Below are positions 1-5,704 of a DNA stretch of 7,466 bases, one piece after another; positions within the stretch are counted from its first letter, which is position 1; each line of letters opens with the position of its first letter. The DNA is from Pseudomonadota bacterium (GTDB lineage: Bacteria; Myxococcota; Myxococcia; Myxococcales; Anaeromyxobacteraceae): contig JAEYZK010000435.1 of the NCBI GenBank assembly GCA_023428085.1, forward strand, positions 1 through 7,466. Direction: 5' to 3'. A model generated the notes under the pieces. It was not told where the DNA came from and ran no database searches. It saw only the letters and a program-made list of their open reading frames with translations. Both the position numbers and the translations under genes were made by a program.

Positions 1-94
1 CGTCAGCCTCGAGCTGCTGTCGGACGCGCAGCAAGCGCTGGAGCTGCTCCAGGCGGCGCTGGACGAGGAGGGCGGGCTGAAGGCGGAGATGTGA
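1..94 (+). CDS. 3' end of an unidentified protein (partial)
   Basis: Only the last 30 codons and a TGA stop (92-94) are present; the rest lies off the left edge. The frame begins at base 2. The tail reads SLELLSDAQQALELLQAALD followed by EEGGLKAEM. It is rich in Leu, Ala, Gln and Glu and should be an amphipathic alpha-helix or short coiled coil. The G/C-rich wobble positions fit the neighbouring genes, and the frame stops just before the repeat block, which supports a real gene end. It is convergent with the acyl-CoA synthetase across the repeat. No family can be named from this fragment. Confidence 0.6.
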   Translation, partial: VSLELLSDAQQALELLQAALDEEGGLKAEM

Positions 95-95
95 G

Positions 96-207
96 GATCG
101 GTTGTCAGTGATCGGTTGTCAGTGATCAGTTGTCGGTGATCAGTTGTCGGTACTGACCACTGACTACTGACTACTGACCACTGACTACTGACTACTGACT
201 ACTGACC
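96..207. terminator. Possible bidirectional terminator formed by the repeat inversion
   Basis: The symmetric part of the repeat block lies between two convergent genes, starting 2 nt past the stop of the left gene. It could fold as a long imperfect hairpin in either transcript; the centre GTCGGTACTGAC is nearly self-complementary. There is no T-run on either side, so this is not a canonical intrinsic terminator. The position makes a 3'-end role plausible, but it is inferred. Confidence 0.3.
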
Positions 208-263
208 ACTGACTACTGACCACTGACCACTGACCACTGACCACTGACCACTGACTACTGACC
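96..263. repeat. Head-to-head heptanucleotide tandem repeat block
   Basis: The left arm has four 14-bp units with no gaps: two copies of GATCGGTTGTCAGT (96-109, 110-123), then two of GATCAGTTGTCGGT (124-137, 138-151). The right arm has sixteen 7-bp units ACTGACY (152-263), in which only the last base varies between C and T. The reverse complement of each left unit is two diverged heptamers of the same family, for example ACTGACA plus ACCGATC. The block is therefore one repeat family in two orientations, meeting at 151/152. Transcribed, the 56-nt left arm could pair imperfectly with 152-207. Because 7 is not a multiple of 3, the right arm supplies stops in every frame: TGA on +, and TAG on - wherever Y is T. 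It resembles the heptanucleotide repeats known from cyanobacterial genomes, but identity with any named family is not claimed. Confidence 0.95.
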
Positions 264-2090
264 CCCATACATCCCGTCCAGCACGTCCCGATACTTCGCC
301 TCGATCGCCCGCCGCTTGAGCTTCTGCGACGGGGTGACCTCGCCCGCGGCCTCGGTGAACTCGGCCGGGAGCACCCGGAACTTCTTCACCGTCGCGAACC
401 GCGGGAGCGCCGCGTTCACCTGGTCGAGGCCGCGCTGGATCTCGGCGGCGAGCGCGGGCAGGCGGGCGAGGGCGGCGAGGTCGCCCGGCTCGACGGCGCG
501 GGACGCCGCCCACGCGCGGGCGGCCTCCGCGTCGAGCGTGACGAGCGCGGTCACGTAGCTGCGCCGGTCCCCGTGGACGAGCGCCTGGGAGACGAGCGGG
601 CACGCCAGCTTGATGCGGGCCTCGAGCTCGGCCGGGGCGACGTACTTCCCGCCCGAGGTCTTGATGAGGTCCTTCTTCCGGTCGGTGATGGCGAGGTAGC
701 CGTCCGCGTCGATGTGCCCGACGTCGCCGGTGTGGAGCCACCCGTCGGCGTCGAGCGCGTCGGCCGTCTGGTCGGGGAGGCCGCGGTACCCGCGCATCAG
801 CCAGGGGCCGCGGACGAGGATCTCGCCGTCCTCGGCGAGCTTCGTCTCGATGCCGGGGAGCGGTCGCCCCACGGTGCCGATCCGGCGCGCGCCGGGCAGG
901 TTGCAGTGCGTGGCGGCCGAGGTCTCGGTGAGGCCGTAGCCCTCGAGGATGACGATCCCCATCGCGTCGAAGAACTCGGCCACCTCGCGCGCGAGCGGCG
1001 CCGAGCCCGAGACGAAGAACTGGAGCCGCCCGCCGAACAGGGCGCGGATGCGCTGGAAGACCAGCCGGTCCGCGAGCGCGCGCTGGGCGGCGAGCACCGG
1101 CCCGATCGGCCGTCCTTCGCGCGCAGTGCGGCTGGCGGCGAGCCCGACGTCGAGCGCCCAGCGGAACAGGCGCGCCTTCACCGCCCCGCCCGCGCGCGCC
1201 CCCGCGAGCACCTTCGCGTGGACCTTCTCGAAGATCCGCGGCACCGCGCACACGAAGGTCGGCCGGAGCTTGCCGAGGTTCTCGACGATCGCCTCGATGC
1301 GGCCGTCCACCGCGGTCGGGAACCCCAGGCGCAGCTGCGCCGTGCCGATCATCTTCCCGAACGAGTGCGCGAGCGGCAGCCAGAAGAACTGGGAGCAGCC
1401 GGGGTGGTCGAGGATGCCGGACACCTCGACCGCCAGGGACTGCGAGACCCAGCAGGCGTGCGTGAGCTCGACCCCCTTCGGCCGCCCGGTGGTGCCCGAG
1501 GTGTAGAGCAGCGTCGCGAGGGCGTCGGCGCGGACCGCGCCCGCCGCCTCCTCGAAGGCGCCCGGGTGCGCGGCGTCGTGGGCGCGCCCCTCGGCCTCGA
1601 AGTCGGCGAAGGACACCACCCATCCGTCGGGGACGGGGCCGCCCGGCCCCGGGCGCGCGGCCGCGCCGCCGTCGAAGACCACCACCTTCTTCAGCCCCGG
1701 GAGCTCGGCCCGCCGCGCGGCGAGCTTCGCCACCTGCTCCTCCGTGTCCACGAAGGCGACCACCGCACCGGAGTCCGCGAGGATGTACGCGCACTCCTCC
1801 GCGGTCGAGCTCGGGTAGATGGCGCTCGTGCAGGCGCCGGCGCACAGGATGCCGTAGTCGGCGATCACCCACTCGATGCGCGTCGCGGAGAGGATGGCGC
1901 AGACCTGCTCGGGCTGGACGCCGAGCTTGCGCAGCCCGCCGGCCACGGCGCGGACGCGGGCCTCGGTCTCGGCCCAGGTGAGGCTCTGCCACCCGCCGTC
2001 CTTCGGGTGGCGGAAGGCCTCCGCCGCCGGGGTCCGTCCGACGCGCGTGAGGAAGAGATCGGGGACGGTCTTCGAGGTCAGGTCGGACAT
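255..2090 (-). CDS. Long-chain fatty acid-CoA ligase (AMP-forming)
   Basis: This 611-residue member of the FAA1/FadD-like adenylate-forming family activates a fatty acid with ATP to an acyl-AMP, then transfers it to CoA. All core motifs are present: the P-loop YTSGTTGRPKGVELTH (about 196-211), SGSAPL (361-366), GYGLTETS (384-391), GWLHTGD (450-456), DRKKDLIKTSGGKYVAP (470-486), and TPSQKLKRR near the C-terminus with the probable catalytic Lys590. There is no signal peptide or membrane segment, so it is probably cytosolic or peripherally membrane-bound. The ATG at 2090 is chosen because GAGGAG lies 8 nt upstream and the protein then begins MSDLTSKTVPDLF, normal for the family. The frame stays open to 2195, but those extra residues look like translated leader. 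The final Gly-Gln and the TAG stop (255-257) come from the heptamer repeat. It diverges from metY with no obvious pathway link. Chain-length specificity cannot be read from the sequence. Confidence 0.93.
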   Translation of the reverse strand: MSDLTSKTVPDLFLTRVGRTPAAEAFRHPKDGGWQSLTWAETEARVRAVAGGLRKLGVQPEQVCAILSATRIEWVIADYGILCAGACTSAIYPSSTAEECAYILADSGAVVAFVDTEEQVAKLAARRAELPGLKKVVVFDGGAAARPGPGGPVPDGWVVSFADFEAEGRAHDAAHPGAFEEAAGAVRADALATLLYTSGTTGRPKGVELTHACWVSQSLAVEVSGILDHPGCSQFFWLPLAHSFGKMIGTAQLRLGFPTAVDGRIEAIVENLGKLRPTFVCAVPRIFEKVHAKVLAGARAGGAVKARLFRWALDVGLAASRTAREGRPIGPVLAAQRALADRLVFQRIRALFGGRLQFFVSGSAPLAREVAEFFDAMGIVILEGYGLTETSAATHCNLPGARRIGTVGRPLPGIETKLAEDGEILVRGPWLMRGYRGLPDQTADALDADGWLHTGDVGHIDADGYLAITDRKKDLIKTSGGKYVAPAELEARIKLACPLVSQALVHGDRRSYVTALVTLDAEAARAWAASRAVEPGDLAALARLPALAAEIQRGLDQVNAALPRFATVKKFRVLPAEFTEAAGEVTPSQKLKRRAIEAKYRDVLDGMYGGQ

Positions 2091-2098
2091 GGGCGTCG

Positions 2099-2104
2099 CT
2101 CCTC
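2099..2104 (-). promoter_or_regulatory. Ribosome binding site that fixes the ligase start
   Basis: GAGGAG on the - strand lies 8 nt before the ATG at 2090. The upstream in-frame start at 2195 has no comparable site, so this decides for the 611-residue form. Confidence 0.8.
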
Positions 2105-2123
2105 GAACGGGGCGCGAGGCGAC

Positions 2124-2129
2124 TCTATA
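2124..2129 (-). promoter_or_regulatory. Weak -10 candidate for the acyl-CoA ligase
   Basis: TATAGA on the - strand is one of the few AT-rich spots upstream of the ligase and would start a transcript with a leader of about 27 nt carrying the GAGGAG site. No recognisable -35 lies 17 nt upstream (GGATCC is there), so the promoter would need an activator or lie elsewhere. Confidence 0.3.
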
Positions 2130-2143
2130 CGATGCGCAACCTT

Positions 2144-2179
2144 CCGGATCCGCTCCCCCGGACCCGATCCGGGGTCCGG
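2144..2179. repeat. Two mutually exclusive stem-loops in the divergent region
   Basis: CCGGACCC (2158-2165) pairs perfectly with GGGTCCGG (2172-2179) around a 6-nt loop. CCGGATC (2144-2150) pairs perfectly with GATCCGG (2166-2172), and that second arm is the loop plus first base of the other stem. The two folds therefore cannot coexist. They lie upstream of both predicted transcription starts, so they may act as DNA-level binding sites unless a transcript begins further out. Confidence 0.6.
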
Positions 2180-2186
2180 ACTTCGC

Positions 2187-2202
2187 GTCCGTCATAACGG
2201 AC
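2187..2202. promoter_or_regulatory. Perfect 16-bp dyad, candidate operator
   Basis: GTCCGTCATAACGGAC is two 6-bp half-sites, GTCCGT and ACGGAC, around a 4-bp AT-rich centre. That size and symmetry suit a dimeric repressor such as a TetR-family protein. It lies 23 nt upstream of the -35 box of the metY promoter and about 96 nt from the ligase start codon, so it could serve either gene. The cognate regulator is not in the window and cannot be named. Confidence 0.4.
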
Positions 2203-2225
2203 GATCATTCCTGCTGAACGAACGC

Positions 2226-2255
2226 TTGACAGCTCACGCGTCCGCTGAATAGGAT
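2226..2255 (+). promoter_or_regulatory. Sigma70-type promoter for metY-metA
   Basis: A perfect -35 hexamer TTGACA (2226-2231) is followed by an 18-bp spacer and TAGGAT (2250-2255), which matches four of six -10 consensus bases. Transcription would start near 2262, giving a leader of about 50 nt. A consensus TTGACA in DNA this GC-rich, correctly oriented in a divergent gap, is better than chance expectation. Confidence 0.55.
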
Positions 2256-2279
2256 TTCATTCCAACGAAACGGATTCCG

Positions 2280-2295
2280 CCCGCGCCGCCGCGGG
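2280..2295 (+). other. Small GC hairpin in the metY leader
   Basis: CCCGCG (2280-2285) and CGCGGG (2290-2295) form a perfect 6-bp stem with a 4-nt loop, ending 6 nt before the AGAGGA ribosome binding site (2302-2307). It could affect translation initiation. In such GC-rich sequence a short stem like this may also be chance. Confidence 0.3.
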
Positions 2296-2311
2296 ACAGA
2301 CAGAGGACCCC

Positions 2312-3628
2312 ATGGCCATCCCCCCGAACCGCAAGCTCCGCTTCGAGACGCTCCAGGTCCACGCCGGGCAGGAGCCGGCCCCGGGCACCAACGCCCGCGC
2401 GGTGCCGATCTACCAGACCACCTCGTACACCTTCGACTCGGCCGAGCACGGGGCGAACCTCTTCGCGCTCAAGGAGTTCGGGAACATCTACACGCGGATC
2501 ATGAACCCGACCACGGACGTCTTCGAGAAGCGGGTGGCCGCGCTCGAGGGCGGCGTGGCCGCGCTCGCGACGTCGTCGGGGCAGGCGGCCCAGTTCCTCA
2601 CCATCGCGAACATCGCGCAGGCGGGCGACAACATCGTCTCCTCGAGCCTCCTCTACGGCGGCACGTACAACCAGTTCAAGGTGACCATCCCGCGCCTCGG
2701 GATCGGGGTGAAGCTGGTGGAGGGCGCCGATCCGGCCAAGCTCGCCGCCGCGGTGGACGGCAAGACGAAGGCGCTCTACGTCGAGTCGATCACCAACCCG
2801 TCCGGCGACGTCCCGGACCTCGAGGCGCTCGCCAAGATCGCCCACGACGCCGGCATCCCGCTCATCGTGGACAACACCTTCGGCGCCTGCGGGTACCTCC
2901 TCCGGCCCATCGACCACGGCGCGGACATCGTGGTCGAGTCGGCCACGAAGTGGATCGGCGGCCACGGCACGTCGATCGGCGGCGTGATCGTGGACTCCGG
3001 CAAGTTCGACTGGGCGAAGAGCGGCAAGTTCCCGTTCTTCACGCAGCCCTCCCCCGGCTACCACGGCCTCGTCTTCAACGACGTCTTCGGGCCCAAGGGG
3101 CCGTTCGGGAACATCCAGTTCATCATCCGCGCCCGCGTCGAGGGGCTCCGCGACCTCGGCCCGGCGCCCTCGCCCTTCAACTCGTTCCTGCTCCTCCAGG
3201 GGCTCGAGACGCTCTCGCTGCGCGTGCAGCGCCAGGTGGACAACACCCTCGCGCTCGCGAAGTGGCTCAAGTCGCACCCGCAGGTGGCCTGGGTGAACTA
3301 CACCGGCCTCGAGGACCACCCCTCCCACGCGCGCGCCCGCAAGTACCTGAAGAACGGGTTCGGGGCGGTGTTCACCTTCGGCATCAAGGGCGGCTACGAG
3401 GCCGGCAAGAAGTTCATCAACGGCGTGAAGCTCGCCTCGCACCTCGCCAACGTCGGCGACGCGAAGACGCTCGTCATCCACCCCGCGTCCACGACGCACC
3501 AGCAGCTCAGCGACGACGAGCAGCGCGCCTCGGGCGTGAGCCCGGACCTCATCCGCGTGTCGCTCGGCATCGAGCACATCGACGACGTGAAGGAGGACTT
3601 CGAGGAGGCGTTCCAGGCCGCGAAGTGA
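2312..3628 (+). CDS. metY: O-acetylhomoserine sulfhydrylase (MetY)
   Basis: This 438-residue cytosolic PLP enzyme of the Cys/Met-metabolism family combines O-acetylhomoserine with sulfide to give homocysteine and acetate. The MetY type, rather than cystathionine gamma-synthase, is shown by the N-terminus FETLQVHAGQ, the PIYQTTSYTF segment, YTRIMNPT (60-67), the long insertion around 231-275 (KFDWAKSGKFPFFTQPSPGY and after), and the length: CGS proteins are about 380-400 residues. The PLP-binding lysine is Lys213 in ESATKWIGGHGT, and Asp187 in VDNTFG should pair with the pyridine nitrogen. The C-terminus has HPASTTHQQLSDDEQ and IRVSLGIEHIDD. The ATG follows AGAGGA by 4 nt. metA follows 115 nt downstream on the same strand and supplies its substrate, so the two probably form an operon. 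Confidence 0.95.
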   Translation: MAIPPNRKLRFETLQVHAGQEPAPGTNARAVPIYQTTSYTFDSAEHGANLFALKEFGNIYTRIMNPTTDVFEKRVAALEGGVAALATSSGQAAQFLTIANIAQAGDNIVSSSLLYGGTYNQFKVTIPRLGIGVKLVEGADPAKLAAAVDGKTKALYVESITNPSGDVPDLEALAKIAHDAGIPLIVDNTFGACGYLLRPIDHGADIVVESATKWIGGHGTSIGGVIVDSGKFDWAKSGKFPFFTQPSPGYHGLVFNDVFGPKGPFGNIQFIIRARVEGLRDLGPAPSPFNSFLLLQGLETLSLRVQRQVDNTLALAKWLKSHPQVAWVNYTGLEDHPSHARARKYLKNGFGAVFTFGIKGGYEAGKKFINGVKLASHLANVGDAKTLVIHPASTTHQQLSDDEQRASGVSPDLIRVSLGIEHIDDVKEDFEEAFQAAK

Positions 3629-3719
3629 TCTGGCGAGCGAAGGGGCAGGCGGTATAGCCTGCCCCGGAGCGAGCGGGGGCCTTGGGGGGCCGAGCCTCTC
3701 CGGCCCCCAGCAAGATCAC
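3625..3719 (+). ncRNA. Predicted three-helix structured RNA between metY and metA
   Basis: GTGATCT (3625-3631), which overlaps the metY stop codon, pairs perfectly with AGATCAC (3713-3719) and closes a junction. Inside are two hairpins. One is a 9-bp stem GGGGCAGGC/GCCTGCCCC (3642-3650, 3657-3665) with loop GGTATA. The other is a long stem, 3675-3708, built from GGGGGCC/GGCCCCC, an inner GGGG/CTCC and GGC/GCC. The single-stranded joints carry similar words, GCGAGCGAA and GGAGCGAGC. The closing helix ends 10 nt before the metA ribosome binding site. The shape is riboswitch-like and it sits between methionine genes, but I do not recognise SAM-I, SAM-II or SAH consensus sequences. A processing site, a terminator pair or a dispersed intergenic repeat are alternatives. 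Confidence 0.4.
3642..3665 (+). terminator. Strong hairpin after metY, possible attenuator
   Basis: This perfect 9-bp GC-rich stem with a 6-nt loop starts 13 nt after the metY stop codon. No T-run follows, so it is not a canonical intrinsic terminator. It could reduce readthrough into metA or protect the metY 3' end. It is also the first hairpin of the larger predicted fold, and sequence alone cannot separate these roles. Confidence 0.35.
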
Positions 3720-3729
3720 GACCGTTCAC

Positions 3730-3736
3730 GGAAGGA
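3730..3736 (+). promoter_or_regulatory. Ribosome binding site supporting a GTG start for metA
   Basis: GGAAGGA lies 7 nt before the GTG at 3744. It supports that non-ATG codon as the true start, which gives the MP-V/I N-terminus typical of MetA. Confidence 0.75.
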
Positions 3737-3743
3737 CCCTGAC

Positions 3744-4685
3744 GTGCCCGTCAACATCCCCCACGCGCTGCCGGCCCGGACGACGCTCGAGTCCGAGAAC
3801 GTCTTCGTGATGTCCGAGTCGCGCGCGGTGCACCAGGACATCCGCCCGCTCCAGATCGCGATCGTCAACCTGATGCCGACGAAGATCGCGACCGAGACGC
3901 AGCTGCTGCGGCTCCTCTCGAACACGCCGCTGCAGGTCCGCATCGCGCTCGTGCGGATGGACTCGCACGACTCCCGGAACACCGCCCGGGAGCACCTGGC
4001 GAGCTTCTACACGACCTTCGACCAGATCCAGGACCGGAAGTTCGACGGCCTCGTGGTCACCGGCGCGCCGGTCGAGCTCCTCCCGTTCGAGGAGGTGGAC
4101 TACTGGTCGGAGCTCCGGCGGGTGATGGACTGGAGCGCGGAGCACGCCTTCTCCACGCTCCACGTCTGCTGGGGGGCGCAGGCCGGGCTGTACCACCACT
4201 ACGGCATCCAGAAGTACCCGCTCCCGCAGAAGATGTTCGGCGTGTTCCCGCACCGCGTGCTCGAGCCGCACTCCGAGATCCTCCGCGGGTTCGACGAGGT
4301 GTTCCCCGCGCCGCACTCGCGCCACACCGAGATCCGCCCGGACGAGGTCCACCGGACCCGCGGCCTCAAGGTGCTGGCGGAGTCCGACGAGGCGGGCGTC
4401 TACCTCGTCGCGAGCGACGACGGGCGGCAGGTGTTCGTCACCGGGCACCCGGAGTACGACCGCGACACGCTCAAGCTCGAGTACGACCGCGACGTCGCGA
4501 AGGGCCTGCCCATCGCCGTCCCCCGGAACTACTACCCGGACGACGATCCGCGCCGGCCGCCGCGGATGACCTGGCGGTCGCACGCGTTCCTGCTGTACGC
4601 CAACTGGCTCAACTACTGCGTGTACCAGCGCACGCCGTTCGACGTGCAGGCGATCCCGGCGGAGCCGGCGAAGCCGGAGGACTGA
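3744..4685 (+). CDS. metA: Homoserine O-acyltransferase (MetA), predicted acetyl-CoA type
   Basis: This 313-residue cytosolic enzyme acylates homoserine, the committed step of methionine synthesis. The start is GTG with GGAAGGA 7 nt upstream; the N-terminus MPVNIPHALPA and the ENVFVMSESRA and RPLQIAIVNLMPTKI segments are typical. The triad is visible at the same numbers as the E. coli enzyme: Cys142 in HVCWGAQAG, and His235 and Glu237 in TGHPEYD. Length matches the family (about 309). The position-111 residue in GAPVE is Glu. From published work on this family, Glu111 goes with acetyl-CoA use (Bacillus cereus MetA) and Gly111 with succinyl-CoA use (E. coli). The predicted product is therefore O-acetylhomoserine, the substrate of the adjacent metY. 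Automatic annotation would probably call it homoserine O-succinyltransferase. It converges on the aldo/keto reductase gene, 17 bp away. Confidence 0.94.
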   Translation: MPVNIPHALPARTTLESENVFVMSESRAVHQDIRPLQIAIVNLMPTKIATETQLLRLLSNTPLQVRIALVRMDSHDSRNTAREHLASFYTTFDQIQDRKFDGLVVTGAPVELLPFEEVDYWSELRRVMDWSAEHAFSTLHVCWGAQAGLYHHYGIQKYPLPQKMFGVFPHRVLEPHSEILRGFDEVFPAPHSRHTEIRPDEVHRTRGLKVLAESDEAGVYLVASDDGRQVFVTGHPEYDRDTLKLEYDRDVAKGLPIAVPRNYYPDDDPRRPPRMTWRSHAFLLYANWLNYCVYQRTPFDVQAIPAEPAKPED

Positions 4686-4706
4686 AGCCCGGTCGCCGCG
4701 CTTCAG
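4682..4706. terminator. Bidirectional hairpin spanning both convergent stop codons
   Basis: CTGAAGC (4682-4688) pairs perfectly with GCTTCAG (4700-4706) around an 11-nt loop. The left arm contains the metA TGA (4683-4685) and the right arm contains the complement of the reductase TGA (4703-4705), so the two stop codons pair with each other. Lying between convergent genes, it could end both transcripts. There is no T-run on either side, so efficiency is uncertain. Confidence 0.5.
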
Positions 4707-5695
4707 CCGGCGAGGATCCGGTCGATCTCCGCCAGCTCCTCCGCGGAGAGGTCGAGCCGCGCGAGCGCGCCGACGTCGTCCTCCACCTGCGACGGCCGCG
4801 AGGCGCCGATGAGGGCCGAGGTGACCGGCGCCCGGCGCAGGGTCCACGCGAGCGCGAGCTGCGCCAGCGTCTGGCCGCGCCGCTTCGCGACGCCGTCGAG
4901 CGCCCGCGTCTTCGCGAGCACCGCCTCGGTCACGTCGGCGGGCCGGAGGAACCGGGGATCGTGGCCGGCGCGGGAGTCGGTGGGGATGCCCGCGAAGTAC
5001 CGGTCGGTGAGGAGCCCCTTCGCGAGCGGCGAGTACGGGATGCAGCCCACGCCCTCGCGCTCGAGCAGCGGGAAGAGCTCGGGCTCGGGCCACCGGTCGA
5101 GCATGCTGTACCGCGGCTGGTGGACGAGGCAGGGCGTGCCGAGCGCGCGGAGGAGCTCGATCGCCCGCGCCGCCTCCGGGGCCGCGTAGTTCGAGAGGCC
5201 GACGTACAGCGCCTTCCCGGCGTGCACCGCGTGCGCGAGCGCGCCCATCGTCTCCTCGAGCGGCGTCTCCGGGTCGGGGCGGTGGTGGTAGAAGAGATCG
5301 ACGTAGGGCAGCCCGAGCCGCGCGAGCGACTGGTCGAGCGACGCGAGCAGGTACTTCCGCGAGCCGAAGTTGCCGTAGGGCCCGGCCCACATGTCGTAGC
5401 CGGCCTTGGTCGAGACGAACAGCTCGTCGCGGTGCGCGGCCAGGTCCTCGCGCACGATCCGGCCGAACGTCTCCTCCGCCGCGCCGGGGGGCGGGCCGTA
5501 GTTGTTGGCGAGATCGAAGTGGGTGACGCCGAGGTCGAACGCGCGCAGGACGATGGCCCGCGCGTTCGCGTGCGGGTCCACCGCGCCGAAGTTGTGCCAG
5601 AGGCCGAGCGACACGAGCGGCAGCCGGACGCCGGAGCGCCCGCACCGCCGGTAGAATGCGTCGCGGTCGTAGCGGGTCGGCGCGGGCACGTGCAT
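4703..5695 (-). CDS. gpr: Aldo/keto reductase, YghZ/Gpr type (L-glyceraldehyde 3-phosphate reductase-like)
   Basis: This 330-residue NADPH-dependent TIM-barrel reductase closely resembles E. coli YghZ along its length. Shared segments include RLPLVSLGLWHNFG (24-37), THFDLANNYGPPPG (58-71), STKAGYDMW (95-103), SRKYLLASLDQSL (112-124), GKALYVGLSNY (160-170) and VTSALIGASR (291-300). The catalytic tetrad is Asp61, Tyr66, Lys97 and His138. YghZ reduces L-glyceraldehyde 3-phosphate and methylglyoxal; that exact activity here is inferred from similarity. It is about 16 residues shorter than YghZ, mainly at the C-terminus. The ATG begins 9 nt after the deoB stop codon. The nearest ribosome site, GGAG, lies inside deoB 12 nt upstream, so translation may be coupled to deoB. 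It is the last gene of the - strand run and ends in the hairpin shared with metA. Confidence 0.9.
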   Translation of the reverse strand: MHVPAPTRYDRDAFYRRCGRSGVRLPLVSLGLWHNFGAVDPHANARAIVLRAFDLGVTHFDLANNYGPPPGAAEETFGRIVREDLAAHRDELFVSTKAGYDMWAGPYGNFGSRKYLLASLDQSLARLGLPYVDLFYHHRPDPETPLEETMGALAHAVHAGKALYVGLSNYAAPEAARAIELLRALGTPCLVHQPRYSMLDRWPEPELFPLLEREGVGCIPYSPLAKGLLTDRYFAGIPTDSRAGHDPRFLRPADVTEAVLAKTRALDGVAKRRGQTLAQLALAWTLRRAPVTSALIGASRPSQVEDDVGALARLDLSAEELAEIDRILAG

Positions 5696-5704
5696 CCCCG
5701 GAAT

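Noticed and set aside
96..263. CRISPR array
   Set aside because: Units are 7 or 14 bp and directly adjacent with no unique spacers, and no cas gene is present.
96..263. Insertion sequence or MITE
   Set aside because: There is no transposase, no terminal inverted repeats of a defined element and no target duplication; the block is wholly tandem heptamers.
199..1992. Long - strand open frame of 597 codons overlapping the acyl-CoA ligase
   Set aside because: It is rich in Arg, Gly, Ala and Pro with no family motifs, ends in translated repeat (VVSGQWS units), and is another frame of the ligase, which carries all expected motifs.
2091..2195. N-terminal extension of the acyl-CoA ligase starting at 2195
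   Set aside because: The extra 35 residues lack family similarity and a ribosome binding site, whereas the ATG at 2090 has GAGGAG at the right distance.
573..2252. Long + strand open frame antisense to the ligase
   Set aside because: Low-complexity Arg/Glu/Gly/Asp-rich product typical of the antisense frame of a high-GC gene; no start context or recognisable domain.
2234..3577. 447-codon - strand open frame antisense to metY
   Set aside because: Composition is that of a GC-rich antisense shadow (Glu/Arg/Val/Gly-rich), while the + strand encodes an intact MetY.
3629..3743. Known SAM-I, SAM-II or SAH riboswitch ahead of metA
   Set aside because: I could not find the conserved core words of those classes; only the general shape is riboswitch-like, so no named class is assigned.
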